In this document: positions 18,253 to 26,880 of the stretch, piece by piece | How the letters are laid out: every line of letters begins with the position of its first letter | How positions within the stretch are numbered: the stretch's first letter is position 1 | NCBI RefSeq assembly: GCF_041103235.1 | Contig: NZ_JBGCUN010000003.1 | Coordinates: 186,001 to 250,000, forward strand | DNA from: Yoonia sp. R2331 | GTDB lineage: Bacteria > Pseudomonadota > Alphaproteobacteria > Rhodobacterales > Rhodobacteraceae | DNA: 64,000 bases | Direction of reading: 5' to 3' | Translations under genes and position numbers: made by a program | Notes under the pieces: generated by a model | Told to the model about the DNA's origin: nothing | Databases searched by the model: none | Seen by the model: only the letters and a program-made list of their open reading frames with translations

Positions 18253-19620
18253 TCAGGCCCTTTGCCTGCGCAGCACCAAAAGCCCACCCAGCCCGGACAG
18301 CAACAGCAGCATCCCCGCAGGCAGCGGCACGGCGGTCAGGTCCAGCTCTGTCAGTCGGTAAAACTTGCCCGTGCCTTCCAAAAGCACCCCCGCGGTGCCA
18401 TCGGCATAGGTGAACAGCCGTGGATCGGCCCGGCTGCCGCCGGCAAGTGACAAAAGCGATGTTGCGGCGCCCGTGCCATCCACCAGATTGACCGCAAAGA
18501 CATCGTTCAGCGTGCCCCCAAACCCCGCAGTTGTGGCATAAAGCCCGCCCTGCGACAGGTCGCTGAACAACAGGTCAATCACATCAAATGACGCATCAGA
18601 TGCAATCGGCCCCGAAACGGCGATAAAGGTCTGGCCCGCAGGTCGGCCAAATTGGGCATAGGGCTGAATGAACCCGGCCTCTGGCACCGGGGCGGTCCCA
18701 ATGGCGGTCGCTGTCGTGCCGGGGACTGAAGTCGCACCGTCATTGATGTAGAATGTGCCTTCGCGGGCATTGCCATCCGCATTGCGGCCCCAGCCGAAAT
18801 TCTCGACCGCCGTCAGGTCCGTCAATTCGGCAACATCGACGATATTCACCTCTTCCGCCGTGGATGCGCCGATATCGCCAAAGGCGATCTGGGTCTTGCT
18901 GTCATCGGTATAGGTCATCTGCTGAACATTGCGCACGCCTTTGCCTGCAACGGTCACAGCGCCACTGGTCCGGTCAACGATCAACAACTTTGAAACATGT
19001 TCACCGTCTTGCTGTGGGGCCGCCAACCCATCGCGGTTGAACGTCAGATTGTCACCGGTCGCATACAGCAGGTTGCCATCGGGCAGAACAATCATGCCGC
19101 CGCCCCGATGCCCGCGCGATACCGTTTCAAACGCCGTCAATGCGGTCGGGTTGGACAATGTGCCATCTGCGGCACGCTGATACTTGTAAACCACCTGGAA
19201 AACGGTTGGCGTCGCATCATACAGCGGATCGCTCGGCAATGCTGATGCCGTCATGCCGCTGGGCAAGGTGCTTGAGGTGAAAGCGACAAACACCTCATCG
19301 CCCGCCCCATCGGCGATGTTCACCACCGCTTGCGACCCCACCGCAGTCACCCCCGGTGGCGCGCTGGCCGCATCAAGGACAGTTAGAAATCCTGTAGCTG
19401 TCTGTTGCTGAACGGACCCGCGTTGATCCACGAACAACAGATCGCCATCCACGCTGACCGGCGATGCATAATTGTTGCCGGGTGCCGCAGCCCCGACCTG
19501 TCCGATCTCTTCGATCTGCACGGTAATGGATGACGGTAGCACAGCATCAGGCTGCAGCGTCGCAGCCCCGGCCGAGGTTGCAAACGCCCAAAAACTGATC
19601 GCAAGTAAGATCTTTCTCAT
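18253..19620 (-). CDS. VPLPA-CTERM protein with PQQ-dependent sugar dehydrogenase-like beta-propeller
   Basis: 455 residues: signal peptide (1-19), a beta-propeller region resembling glucose/sorbosone dehydrogenases (SRGHRGGGMIVLPDG, LLYATGDN, GKGVRNVQQMTY, VENFGWGRNADG), and a tail with VPLPAG, a hydrophobic helix and RRQRA. That tail is the Rhodobacterales variant of PEP-CTERM sorting signals, recognised by an exosortase-type enzyme and implying anchoring or release at the surface. The propeller suggests oxidation of a sugar or polyol with PQQ, but activity is not provable here. Exosortase genes are not in this window. Confidence 0.85.
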   Translation of the reverse strand: MRKILLAISFWAFATSAGAATLQPDAVLPSSITVQIEEIGQVGAAAPGNNYASPVSVDGDLLFVDQRGSVQQQTATGFLTVLDAASAPPGVTAVGSQAVVNIADGAGDEVFVAFTSSTLPSGMTASALPSDPLYDATPTVFQVVYKYQRAADGTLSNPTALTAFETVSRGHRGGGMIVLPDGNLLYATGDNLTFNRDGLAAPQQDGEHVSKLLIVDRTSGAVTVAGKGVRNVQQMTYTDDSKTQIAFGDIGASTAEEVNIVDVAELTDLTAVENFGWGRNADGNAREGTFYINDGATSVPGTTATAIGTAPVPEAGFIQPYAQFGRPAGQTFIAVSGPIASDASFDVIDLLFSDLSQGGLYATTAGFGGTLNDVFAVNLVDGTGAATSLLSLAGGSRADPRLFTYADGTAGVLLEGTGKFYRLTELDLTAVPLPAGMLLLLSGLGGLLVLRRQRA

Positions 19621-19696
19621 GCCGATGCCCCCATCATTCAGGGCTCAGGTTACCCAAATACAGGGGCAAAGTCTTTCGTTTTGTACCTGATCCCGC

Positions 19697-20977
19697 TCAG
19701 GCAACGCGCACCCGGCGGACCCGCGCGCCATCAATCACGAACAGCACCACCCCCGCAGTCAGCGCCAAAGCGCAGCCAATCCAGGCAGTGCCGATATAAT
19801 CGGTGAAGGTTGCAGCACTGGCCAGCACGGCTGCGGCAAACATCGTGCCGCCAAAGTGCGACACCGACACCAGCGCAGATCCGGCTCCGGGACGGTCGGC
19901 CATCAGGTCTTGCACATAGCCCACGGTGATCGACAGCAAAATGCCCGCGCCGATACCACCGGGGATGATCATGACCCAGGCGCTGGCGATGTCCGGCATC
20001 GCGGCCAACCCGCCCAGAAAGCCGACATAGACCAGCACCCCGCCAAAGATCATGCCGGTCCGCGTCACATGGCGCAGCGCCGCCGCTGACAGCAGCATCA
20101 CCGGCACCTCGACCAGCGCGACACCACCCGCAAACCAACCCACGTCTGCTTCTGATCCGCCAAGGTTGTTCAGGATCAAGAGCCCCAGCAAAATGTTGTA
20201 AAGCGCATTCACCCCGGTGATCACTGCGATCAAGGCCAGCCGGATAATCACGCGCAACTCTGACACCTCGCGCAGCGATGCAAAGAACCCCAACCCCGAC
20301 TGCTTGTTGAGCGCGCTCTGGTCACGCGGCCATGACCGCGCCACCAGCAGCAGCACGATCACGTTGATACAGGCCACAAACCCATAGACCGACAACAGGT
20401 CCAGCCCGCCCGCCACCGCAATCGCCAGCACCGGCGGGGTCAGGCCAAAAGCGCCCGCAAAGGCTGCGCGCACCAGTGACAGGCTGACGTCCTTATCCAG
20501 CGCCGGGTTGTTCGCCGCCGACAAGCTCGCCATCGCGAAGTACTGCGTGAAGGTGGTCGACGCGATGGGAAACAGCACCACATGCGCCAGAACAAAGGTC
20601 GCCTTGGCGGGCAAAAGGAACACGCAGAGCCCGGCCAGAATGCCAACGCAGGTGCATCCCATCAGAAACTCGCGATAGCGCCCGGTCTGATCGGTGTAGA
20701 TCCCCACCCAGACAGAGGCCACCACGCTGAAAAGCGCGCCCAGCGTGGTGATCAGCGCATAGGCGGCATTGGAAAAGCCCAACCGCTCAATCCCGATGAC
20801 GGACTGAAACGGCACAATAGAGGCAACCGCGATCCCCATCAGCGTGATGCACAGGAATGCCAGCCGCAGCAGACGGTCGTTCCACGAATTGACAATGATC
20901 TGAAACACGGGGCGGGCGGTCCTGTCGGGCAATTGCCGCAACCCTATGCCGCAATGCTCACAATGACGAGGGCACAT
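19697..20977 (-). CDS. Major facilitator superfamily transporter (sugar-efflux-like)
   Basis: Up to 426 residues with about 12 membrane helices. The loop between helices 2 and 3 reads GIYTDQTGRYREF, a diverged MFS signature; helix 1 starts near LLRLAFLCITLMG. Overall layout resembles SET-type sugar efflux transporters. The first 23 residues (Cys/His-rich) are dubious; a GTG at 20908 (MFQIIVNSW) is a reasonable alternative start. Substrate unknown. It is divergent from aqpZ, with 89 bp between them. Confidence 0.8.
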   Translation of the reverse strand: MCPRHCEHCGIGLRQLPDRTARPVFQIIVNSWNDRLLRLAFLCITLMGIAVASIVPFQSVIGIERLGFSNAAYALITTLGALFSVVASVWVGIYTDQTGRYREFLMGCTCVGILAGLCVFLLPAKATFVLAHVVLFPIASTTFTQYFAMASLSAANNPALDKDVSLSLVRAAFAGAFGLTPPVLAIAVAGGLDLLSVYGFVACINVIVLLLVARSWPRDQSALNKQSGLGFFASLREVSELRVIIRLALIAVITGVNALYNILLGLLILNNLGGSEADVGWFAGGVALVEVPVMLLSAAALRHVTRTGMIFGGVLVYVGFLGGLAAMPDIASAWVMIIPGGIGAGILLSITVGYVQDLMADRPGAGSALVSVSHFGGTMFAAAVLASAATFTDYIGTAWIGCALALTAGVVLFVIDGARVRRVRVA

Positions 20978-21066
20978 CAGCCAGCGGGGCCGGTTTTCAT
21001 TTCATTCCCCTTAGACTGCCGGGGCCAACCGGGCACAAGGACCCCAATAAGGAATGAGGGAACACC

Positions 21067-21750
21067 ATGAAGAAACAAATCGCTGAATTTGTCGGCACAT
21101 TCACACTTGTGCTGATCGGCTGTGGCTCTGCCGTGATAGCTGGCGCAGACATCGGATTGACAGGCATCAGTTTTGCCTTTGGTCTGGCGCTGATCGGCAT
21201 GGCCTATGGTATCGGGCCGGTCTCGGGCTGTCATATCAACCCAGCCGTCTCACTGGGGGCCGTTGCCGCCGGGCGGATGCAGATGGGCGAGGCGATCAGT
21301 TATATCATCGCGCAAGTGGCCGGTGCGATTGCTGCCGCTGCCGTGTTGCTGCTGATTGCCAGCGGCAAGGCCGACTATAGCGTCGCCGAGAACGGTCTAG
21401 GCCAGAACGGCTGGGGTGCCGGGTACTTGGGCGAATACACGATGGTCGCTGCCTTCGTGTTCGAAGCGGTCGCAACCTTCCTCTTTGTCGTGGTGATCCT
21501 TGGGGCCACCGGCTCTGGCGCGCCTGCGGCGATGGCCGGTCTGGCGATTGGTCTGACACTGGTGGCGATCCACCTTGTGGGGATCAACGTCACCGGCGTT
21601 TCCGTGAACCCCGCCCGGTCCATTGGGCCGGCACTTTTTGCAGGCACCGGCGCATTGTCGCAGCTTTGGCTGTTCATCGTGGCCCCGATTGTGGGCGCGG
21701 TTGCTGCCGGCCTGCTGTTCAAAACCGGCAATCTGGACAGCGACGGCTGA
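21067..21750 (+). CDS. aqpZ: Aquaporin Z
   Basis: 227 residues, six helices plus two NPA half-helices: HINPAVS (Asn59) and SVNPARS (Asn181). Selectivity-filter positions aligned by eye to E. coli AqpZ are Phe38, His169 and Arg184, but the fourth position, Thr183 in E. coli, reads Val178 (VTGVSVNPAR). This is the water channel subfamily of the inner membrane, used in osmotic adaptation. GAGGGAACACC precedes the ATG. A terminator follows. Confidence 0.94.
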   Translation: MKKQIAEFVGTFTLVLIGCGSAVIAGADIGLTGISFAFGLALIGMAYGIGPVSGCHINPAVSLGAVAAGRMQMGEAISYIIAQVAGAIAAAAVLLLIASGKADYSVAENGLGQNGWGAGYLGEYTMVAAFVFEAVATFLFVVVILGATGSGAPAAMAGLAIGLTLVAIHLVGINVTGVSVNPARSIGPALFAGTGALSQLWLFIVAPIVGAVAAGLLFKTGNLDSDG

Positions 21751-21778
21751 CGATCCCAAGCTGACAGTTCACCGGTCA

Positions 21779-21807
21779 ACGCCCGCGGTTTCCCCGCGGG
21801 CGTTTTT
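21779..21807 (+). terminator. Terminator between convergent aqpZ and TetR gene
   Basis: CGCCCGCGG (21780-21788) pairs with CCGCGGGCG (21794-21802), followed by five T. It lies 30 bp after aqpZ. The opposite-strand flank is less A-rich, so it serves mainly the plus strand. Confidence 0.88.
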
Positions 21808-21809
21808 GT

Positions 21810-22361
21810 TCAGGGCCGCAAGACCAGCTTCATCAACGCTGGCAGACCTGTCGCAATGTCGCCCGACCCTTTGGCCGTCAGATCATCCAACCCCAGATAA
21901 ACCGCATAGATTGCTTGCGGCAAATCGGGATCCGTCAGGCCAAACTCTGACAGCAGTTTGGCGACAAAGGCGGTCCGAATGGCGTCAACCTCCGACAGCG
22001 CGGCCTTTACATCCGGGTCGGTCAGCGCCCAAGCACGCACGGCAGGCTCAATCGCGCGCCCGCCGAATTGCTCGGGCGGCGGAAGTGCTGCGCGGGCTAG
22101 CAAGTGTTGCAGCTGGGCGGCCACGCCGGGGGTCTGTTCAACCGCGTCTATCACCTCTGTTGCGACCTTTTCGCGCCACAGTTTCAGCATTTGGCGCTTG
22201 TAGTCAGGCACGTCCTTAAAGTGCCAATAGAACGATCCCTTGGTGGTGTTCAGGCGACGGGCCAACGGCTCTGCCCGCAAAGCCCCGGGGCCTTCTGCCG
22301 CCAGCGCGCGAAAACCCGCAGCAAGCCAATCTTCTTTGTTAAGGCGCGACGTTTCGACCAT
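21810..22361 (-). CDS. TetR-family transcriptional regulator
   Basis: 183 residues from ATG 22361; the longer frame to 22721 runs antisense through the next gene. The N-terminal helix-turn-helix covers about residues 8-52 (WLAAGFRALAAEGPGALRAE, then LNTTKGSFYWHF with the usual YxHF end). The C-terminal ligand domain has no recognisable ligand signature. It is divergent from a three-gene membrane operon, and two matching palindromes lie in the 81-bp gap, so it very likely represses itself and that operon until a ligand binds. Confidence 0.92.
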   Translation of the reverse strand: MVETSRLNKEDWLAAGFRALAAEGPGALRAEPLARRLNTTKGSFYWHFKDVPDYKRQMLKLWREKVATEVIDAVEQTPGVAAQLQHLLARAALPPPEQFGGRAIEPAVRAWALTDPDVKAALSEVDAIRTAFVAKLLSEFGLTDPDLPQAIYAVYLGLDDLTAKGSGDIATGLPALMKLVLRP

Positions 22362-22368
22362 GCCGCAC

Positions 22369-22421
22369 CATACGCAGGCGTATTGACTTGCGCAAGAATC
22401 CATTCCATACGGCAGCGTATG
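22369..22421. promoter_or_regulatory. Two TetR operators over a candidate promoter
   Basis: Two copies of the same dyad: CATACG-CAGG-CGTAT (22369-22383) and CATACG-GCAG-CGTATG (22406-22421), 37 bp start to start. TTGACT at 22383-22388 is a good -35 for the plus operon and begins at the edge of the first copy; 17 bp further the -10 position falls inside the second copy. Binding to either would block RNA polymerase. Confidence 0.75.
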
Positions 22422-22442
22422 TTTTGAAACGGGAGTTCCGAT

Positions 22443-22850
22443 ATGACGACTTATCCCAATACGACCGTATCCCATCGCCTGAACCTGTGGCACCTGACAG
22501 CTGCTGCCCTGATGGCCCTGACCACCCTGATCCATGTCTTTGTCGGCGGACCAGAGGTGATGGACCCGATCCGCGCCAGCACGCTTGATCCCCTGGTGAT
22601 CGGTGTCGCCTCTGTCGTCTGGCACGCCATTACACTGCTGCTGGCGCTGTTTGCCGTGGCGCTGCTCTGGCTGGCGCGCAATAGCAATAAACCGCTGGTC
22701 GCACTGCTGCTTGCGATGCAACTTGGCTTTGGACTGATCTTTCTGGGCTATGGCATCGCTGATCTGGGCACCATCTGGCCGATGCCGCAGTGGATCATCT
22801 TTTTCGCAATCCCTGCTCTGATGCTGGTGGGGCAGCGCGGACGCAAGTGA
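22443..22850 (+). CDS. Small four-helix membrane protein, tandem paralogue A
   Basis: 135 residues with four predicted membrane helices. Three histidines in or beside helices 1 and 2 (His17 in LWHLTAA, His31 in LIHVFVGG, His61 in VVWHAIT) are shared with the next gene. Other shared blocks are MDPIRAS and FLGYGIADLG. No family recognised. It is the first gene after the TetR operators and overlaps the next gene by GTGA. The conserved membrane histidines could ligate heme or a metal (inference). Confidence 0.85.
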   Translation: MTTYPNTTVSHRLNLWHLTAAALMALTTLIHVFVGGPEVMDPIRASTLDPLVIGVASVVWHAITLLLALFAVALLWLARNSNKPLVALLLAMQLGFGLIFLGYGIADLGTIWPMPQWIIFFAIPALMLVGQRGRK

Positions 22851-23227
22851 ACCGTTTGAGTCTCTGGCACCTCAGCGCCGCCGCCCTTTTGATGCTGGTC
22901 ACGTTGGTTCATGTGTTTTACGGCGGATACCGCGTCATGGATCCAGTGCGCGCCAGTGACCTGACACCGCTGATTATCGCGGTCACCAACGTAATCTGGC
23001 ACGTCGCAACCTTGCTGATGGCGCTGCTGGCGCTGGCAACACTCTGGCTGGCCCGCCATCCCAACCGCCCGCTGGCGGTGCTGATCATAGCGATCCATCT
23101 TGGCGCGGCCCTGCTGTTTCTGGGCTACGGCGCGGTTGATCTGGGATCACTGCGCCCGATGCCACACTGGGTCGCCTTTCTCATCCTCCCCACACTCATG
23201 CTGATCGGTGAAAGGAACCGAACATGA
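22847..23227 (+). CDS. Small four-helix membrane protein, tandem paralogue B
   Basis: 126 residues from GTG 22847, which overlaps the previous stop as GTGA; an upstream ATG at 22790 would extend into the preceding gene and lacks matching sequence. Aligns end to end with the preceding protein: LWHLSAAAL, LVHVFYGGYRVMDPVRAS, NVIWHVATLL, FLGYGAVDLG. His8, His22 and His52 match His17, His31 and His61 of paralogue A. This is a clear tandem duplication. The stop overlaps the following ATG (ATGA). Confidence 0.85.
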   Translation: MNRLSLWHLSAAALLMLVTLVHVFYGGYRVMDPVRASDLTPLIIAVTNVIWHVATLLMALLALATLWLARHPNRPLAVLIIAIHLGAALLFLGYGAVDLGSLRPMPHWVAFLILPTLMLIGERNRT

Positions 23228-23820
23228 CGAACCTTCGCAAGTTGCACCGCACGACCGCCATGATCCTTGCCACCTACATCGCGGCGCACCTTGGCAATCA
23301 CTTGCTGATCTTTCTTGGCACCGATTGGCACCTCTGGGCGATGGAGGGCTTGCGCGTCATCTACCGCAATCCCGTGGTCGAGCCGCTGTTGCTGGCCGCC
23401 TTTGCGATCCAGATCGCGCTTGGCCTGCGCCTGCTCTGGCAGCGCGGGTGGCCCAAACGGTTCTGGCCGCGCTTGCAAATTGCGTCGGGCGCTGTCCTCG
23501 CGCTGTTCCTGATGCAGCATATCGGGGCCACGCTTGCGACCCGGATGTCTTATGCAGAAATCGACACCAATGTCTTTTGGGCCGCCGCCGTTGTCGATCG
23601 CGCGCCCTTTGTCTGGTACTTCGCGCCCTACTACACGCTGGGTGTTGCCGCTCTCTTTGCGCATCTGGCCGTCGTCCTGCATCGTTACCCCGCGCAGCGG
23701 AAATGGGCAGTCCCGGTGCTGGTCCTTGGCTTTGCCACAGGCGCTGCAATCGTCGCGGCCCTGATGTCCGTCACCCTGCCGCCCGCTTATGATGCCTATC
23801 TGACCGACTTTTGGTTCTAG
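23224..23820 (+). CDS. Five-helix membrane protein resembling SdhC/FrdC-type cytochrome b anchors
   Basis: 198 residues, about five membrane helices. It opens KLHRTTAM, with His8, His22 and His26 around helix 1, His99 in LMQHIGAT, and His147 and His153 in LFAHLAVVLHR. Histidine placement and helix pattern recall succinate dehydrogenase/fumarate reductase heme-b subunits, but similarity is weak and no catalytic flavoprotein partner is encoded. Third gene of the TetR-controlled operon, coupled by ATGA. Role unknown; a membrane redox or quinone function is a hypothesis. Confidence 0.8.
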   Translation: MTNLRKLHRTTAMILATYIAAHLGNHLLIFLGTDWHLWAMEGLRVIYRNPVVEPLLLAAFAIQIALGLRLLWQRGWPKRFWPRLQIASGAVLALFLMQHIGATLATRMSYAEIDTNVFWAAAVVDRAPFVWYFAPYYTLGVAALFAHLAVVLHRYPAQRKWAVPVLVLGFATGAAIVAALMSVTLPPAYDAYLTDFWF

Positions 23821-23990
23821 GCCCGCGCACACAACGCTTCCCATCAACGTCAACTTCCTGTATGGCCCCCGCATCTGAGACGTGGCGCCCTGACCCCGGC
23901 GCCATACAAAGGACAGGGGTCGGCGGCATGGGGCCGCCAATTCATAGGGCACTCGGACCGCCGAGACTGGCCCATTCAGAAAGACGATAG

Positions 23991-26120
23991 ATGTTCAACG
24001 AAGTGAAAAAATCCATCCAGTGGGGTCCTGAGACTCTGACACTGGAAACCGGCAAGGTTGCCCGTCAGGCCGACGGTTCAGTCATTGCCACGCTGGGCGA
24101 AACCAGCGTCATGGCCAACGTAACGTTCGCCAAGAAACCAAAGCCGGGGCAGGACTTCTTCCCGCTGACCGTGCACTACCAGGAAAAATACTACGCCGCC
24201 GGTAAAGTCCCCGGTGGCTTCTTCAAGCGCGAAGCGCGTCCCACCGAGAAAGAGACGCTGACTGCACGCCTGATCGACCGCCCGATCCGCCCGCTTTTTG
24301 TGAGTGGCTTCAAGCATGAAGTGCTGGTGATGTGCACCGTGCTATCCCACGATCTGGTCAACGACCCCGATATGGTCGCGATGATCGCCGCCTCTGCCGC
24401 GCTGACAATTTCCGGCGCGCCGTTCATGGGCCCAATCGCTGCATGCCGCGTCGGCTATGAAGATGGCGATTACATTCTGAACCCTGAAATGGACGACATG
24501 CACAACCTGCGCATGAACCCAGAGCAGCGTCTGGACCTTGTTGTCGCCGGCACCAAAGACGCCGTGATGATGGTCGAATCCGAAGCCTACGAGCTGACAG
24601 AAGACGAAATGCTGGGCGCTGTGACCTTTGCACACGAGCAGATCCAGCCGGTCATCGACCTGATCATTGATCTGGCCGAGGAAGCCGCGAAAGAACCCTT
24701 CGACTTCCAGCCGCCAGACTATTCAGAACTGTCTGCCGCTGTGAAAGCCGCTGGTGAAGACAAGATGCGCGCCGCCTATGCGATCCTCGACAAGCAGGAA
24801 CGCACCGGTGCTGTGGCACAAGCCAAGGCTGACATCGTTGAGGCCCTGACCGAAGAACAGCAGGCCGATGCAAACCTTGGTTCCGCCCTGAAGGGTCTGG
24901 AATCTTCCATCCTGCGCGGCGCTGTGGTGAAAGACAGCAAGCGGATTGACGGCCGTGCGCTCGACGAAATCCGCGACATCGTGTCCGAAACCGGCATCCT
25001 GCCACGGACCCACGGGTCTGCCCTGTTCACACGCGGCGAAACCCAAGGTCTGGTCGTGACCACTCTGGGCACTGGCGACGACGAACAGATGATCGACGCG
25101 CTGTCGGGCATGTATAAGTCGAACTTCATGCTGCACTACAACTTCCCGCCCTATTCGGTTGGTGAAGCTGGCCGCGTGGGCCCTCCGGGTCGCCGTGAGA
25201 TTGGTCACGGCAAACTGGCATGGCGCGCGCTGCAGGCGGTTCTGCCTGCCGCAACCGACTTCCCCTACACCATCCGTCTGGTGTCCGAGATCACTGAATC
25301 CAACGGCTCTTCCTCGATGGCTTCTGTCTGCGGCGGTTCGCTGTCGATGATGGACGCTGGTGTGCCGCTGAAATCGGCCGTGGCCGGTGTGGCCATGGGT
25401 CTGGTCATGGAAGAAGACGGGTCATACGCGATCCTGTCCGACATCCTGGGTGACGAAGACCACCTGGGCGACATGGACTTCAAGGTTGCGGGTACAGAGA
25501 ACGGCATCACCTCGTTGCAGATGGACATCAAGATCGCAGGCATCACGCCCGAGATCATGAAGAAAGCGCTGGAACAGGCGAAAGCAGGCCGGATGCACAT
25601 CCTGGGTGAGATGGGCAAGGCGCTCTCCACATCCAATGATCTGGGCGTGCACGCACCGAAGATCGAGACGCTGCAGATCAACACTGACAAGATCCGTGAA
25701 GTCATCGGATCAGGCGGTAAAGTGATCCGCGAAATCGTGGAAGTCTCTGGTGCCAAAGTCGATATCAACGACGACGGTATCATCAAGATCGCCTCGAACG
25801 ACGCTGATGCGATCAAAAAAGCCCACGACATGATCTGGTCCATCGTGGCCGAGCCGGAAGAGGGCAAGATCTACAAAGGCACAGTTGTAAAGCTTGTGGA
25901 CTTTGGTGCTTTCGTGAACTTCTTTGGCAAAAAGGACGGCCTTGTGCACGTCAGCCAGATCGAAAACCGCCGTCTGAACCATCCGTCCGACGTTCTGAAA
26001 GAAGGTCAGGAAGTCTGGGTCAAGCTTCTGGGCTTCGATGATCGCGGCAAGGTCCGCCTGTCGATGAAAGTTGTCGATCAGGAGACCGGCGAAGAAGCCA
26101 AAAAGGAAGACGCTGAATAA
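23991..26120 (+). CDS. pnp: Polyribonucleotide nucleotidyltransferase (PNPase)
   Basis: 709 residues, full length: first RNase PH domain (from [20 protein letters not shown]), an all-helical linker (about 215-310), second RNase PH domain with the catalytic region around [13 protein letters not shown]-like [19 protein letters not shown] and [17 protein letters not shown] domain ([17 protein letters not shown]) and a C-terminal S1 domain ([20 protein letters not shown]). Phosphorolytic 3'-5' exonuclease of mRNA decay. Codons are optimised (many GCT, GGT, CTG). It has its own 170-bp upstream region because rpsO is distant. Confidence 0.98.
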   Translation: MFNEVKKSIQWGPETLTLETGKVARQADGSVIATLGETSVMANVTFAKKPKPGQDFFPLTVHYQEKYYAAGKVPGGFFKREARPTEKETLTARLIDRPIRPLFVSGFKHEVLVMCTVLSHDLVNDPDMVAMIAASAALTISGAPFMGPIAACRVGYEDGDYILNPEMDDMHNLRMNPEQRLDLVVAGTKDAVMMVESEAYELTEDEMLGAVTFAHEQIQPVIDLIIDLAEEAAKEPFDFQPPDYSELSAAVKAAGEDKMRAAYAILDKQERTGAVAQAKADIVEALTEEQQADANLGSALKGLESSILRGAVVKDSKRIDGRALDEIRDIVSETGILPRTHGSALFTRGETQGLVVTTLGTGDDEQMIDALSGMYKSNFMLHYNFPPYSVGEAGRVGPPGRREIGHGKLAWRALQAVLPAATDFPYTIRLVSEITESNGSSSMASVCGGSLSMMDAGVPLKSAVAGVAMGLVMEEDGSYAILSDILGDEDHLGDMDFKVAGTENGITSLQMDIKIAGITPEIMKKALEQAKAGRMHILGEMGKALSTSNDLGVHAPKIETLQINTDKIREVIGSGGKVIREIVEVSGAKVDINDDGIIKIASNDADAIKKAHDMIWSIVAEPEEGKIYKGTVVKLVDFGAFVNFFGKKDGLVHVSQIENRRLNHPSDVLKEGQEVWVKLLGFDDRGKVRLSMKVVDQETGEEAKKEDAE

Positions 26121-26140
26121 GCGCCCTTTCACTCAGTTCA

Positions 26141-26171
26141 AAGGCCCCGGTGGGAACACCGGGGCCTTTTT
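26141..26171 (+). terminator. Terminator of pnp
   Basis: AAGGCCCCGGT (26141-26151) pairs with ACCGGGGCCTT (26158-26168), followed by T residues. The A-rich left flank also makes it usable for the convergent flavodoxin-fold gene ending at 26175. Confidence 0.9.
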
Positions 26172-26174
26172 CGT

Positions 26175-26774
26175 TTAGGCTGCGACAGCCAGATCACGTC
26201 CGCCAGCCGCAACCCAACGGTTGGCCGCTTCAGCGACGCGTGCGCCATAGTATTCAGCCGTCAGAATATCGGCAGAGGGCGGTGCAACATCCGGCCCCTG
26301 ATCGGCCAGGGATTGCGCCATTGCACCCAGACTGGCGCCCATGCGGTTCAAGTTATCTTCGCTGCCATGGGTAGAGTTGTTGCCCGGCGCCAGGTCCATC
26401 CCGACCCAGATCATCCCATGCTGCGCCGCAAAGATCGACATGGCCTGCAACGTCGCAACCTTGTCGCCCGACTGGCTGGACGAATTGGTGAACCCACCTG
26501 CAATCCGATTTTTCCACCCCTGCTCCAACCAAATACCGGAAGACGCATCCATGAAGCTTTTGAAGGGCCCCGAAACGCTGCCCATATATGTGGGCGACCC
26601 AAAGATCAGGGCGTCAGCATCGGCCAGTTCATCCAACCCTTGCGACAGGTCAGCCACATCAATCAGGCTGGCGTCACTGACCTGCGCCGCACCGCGCATC
26701 ACCGCCTCAGCTTGCACTTTCGTGTGCCCGTAACCGCTGTGATACACGACGACCACTTTTGCATTCTGCGTCAT
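26175..26774 (-). CDS. Flavodoxin-fold NAD(P)H:quinone oxidoreductase-like protein (WrbA-type)
   Basis: 199 residues from ATG 26774, eight bases after AAAGG; an ATG six bases upstream is too close to the ribosome site. FMN-binding blocks: VVVYHSGYGHTKVQAEAV (phosphate loop), LIFGSPTYMGSVSG and GGFTNSSSQSGDK. It should reduce quinones by two electrons, limiting redox cycling. It is divergent from an HxlR regulator, with dyads in between, which suggests induction by electrophiles or quinones. Confidence 0.87.
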   Translation of the reverse strand: MTQNAKVVVVYHSGYGHTKVQAEAVMRGAAQVSDASLIDVADLSQGLDELADADALIFGSPTYMGSVSGPFKSFMDASSGIWLEQGWKNRIAGGFTNSSSQSGDKVATLQAMSIFAAQHGMIWVGMDLAPGNNSTHGSEDNLNRMGASLGAMAQSLADQGPDVAPPSADILTAEYYGARVAEAANRWVAAGGRDLAVAA

Positions 26775-26809
26775 TTTCATATCCTTTATTTCCACGCCAA
26801 TCGCGTTGA

Positions 26810-26862
26810 GGTTACAAATACCGACTGGATTACTTTATAAAAGTAGGTATCAATAAGTAACC
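26810..26862. promoter_or_regulatory. Nested operator dyads between flavodoxin-like and HxlR genes
   Basis: TACTTT-ATA-AAAGTA at 26831-26845 is a perfect dyad. An outer pair, GGTTAC (26810-26815) with GTAACC (26857-26862), and an inner pair, ATACC (26818-26822) with GGTAT (26846-26850), flank it almost symmetrically. The AT-rich stretch is also the likely promoter for both genes. This fits control by the HxlR protein encoded alongside. Confidence 0.6.
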
Positions 26863-26880
26863 AAGTTACAGAGTTGCGAA

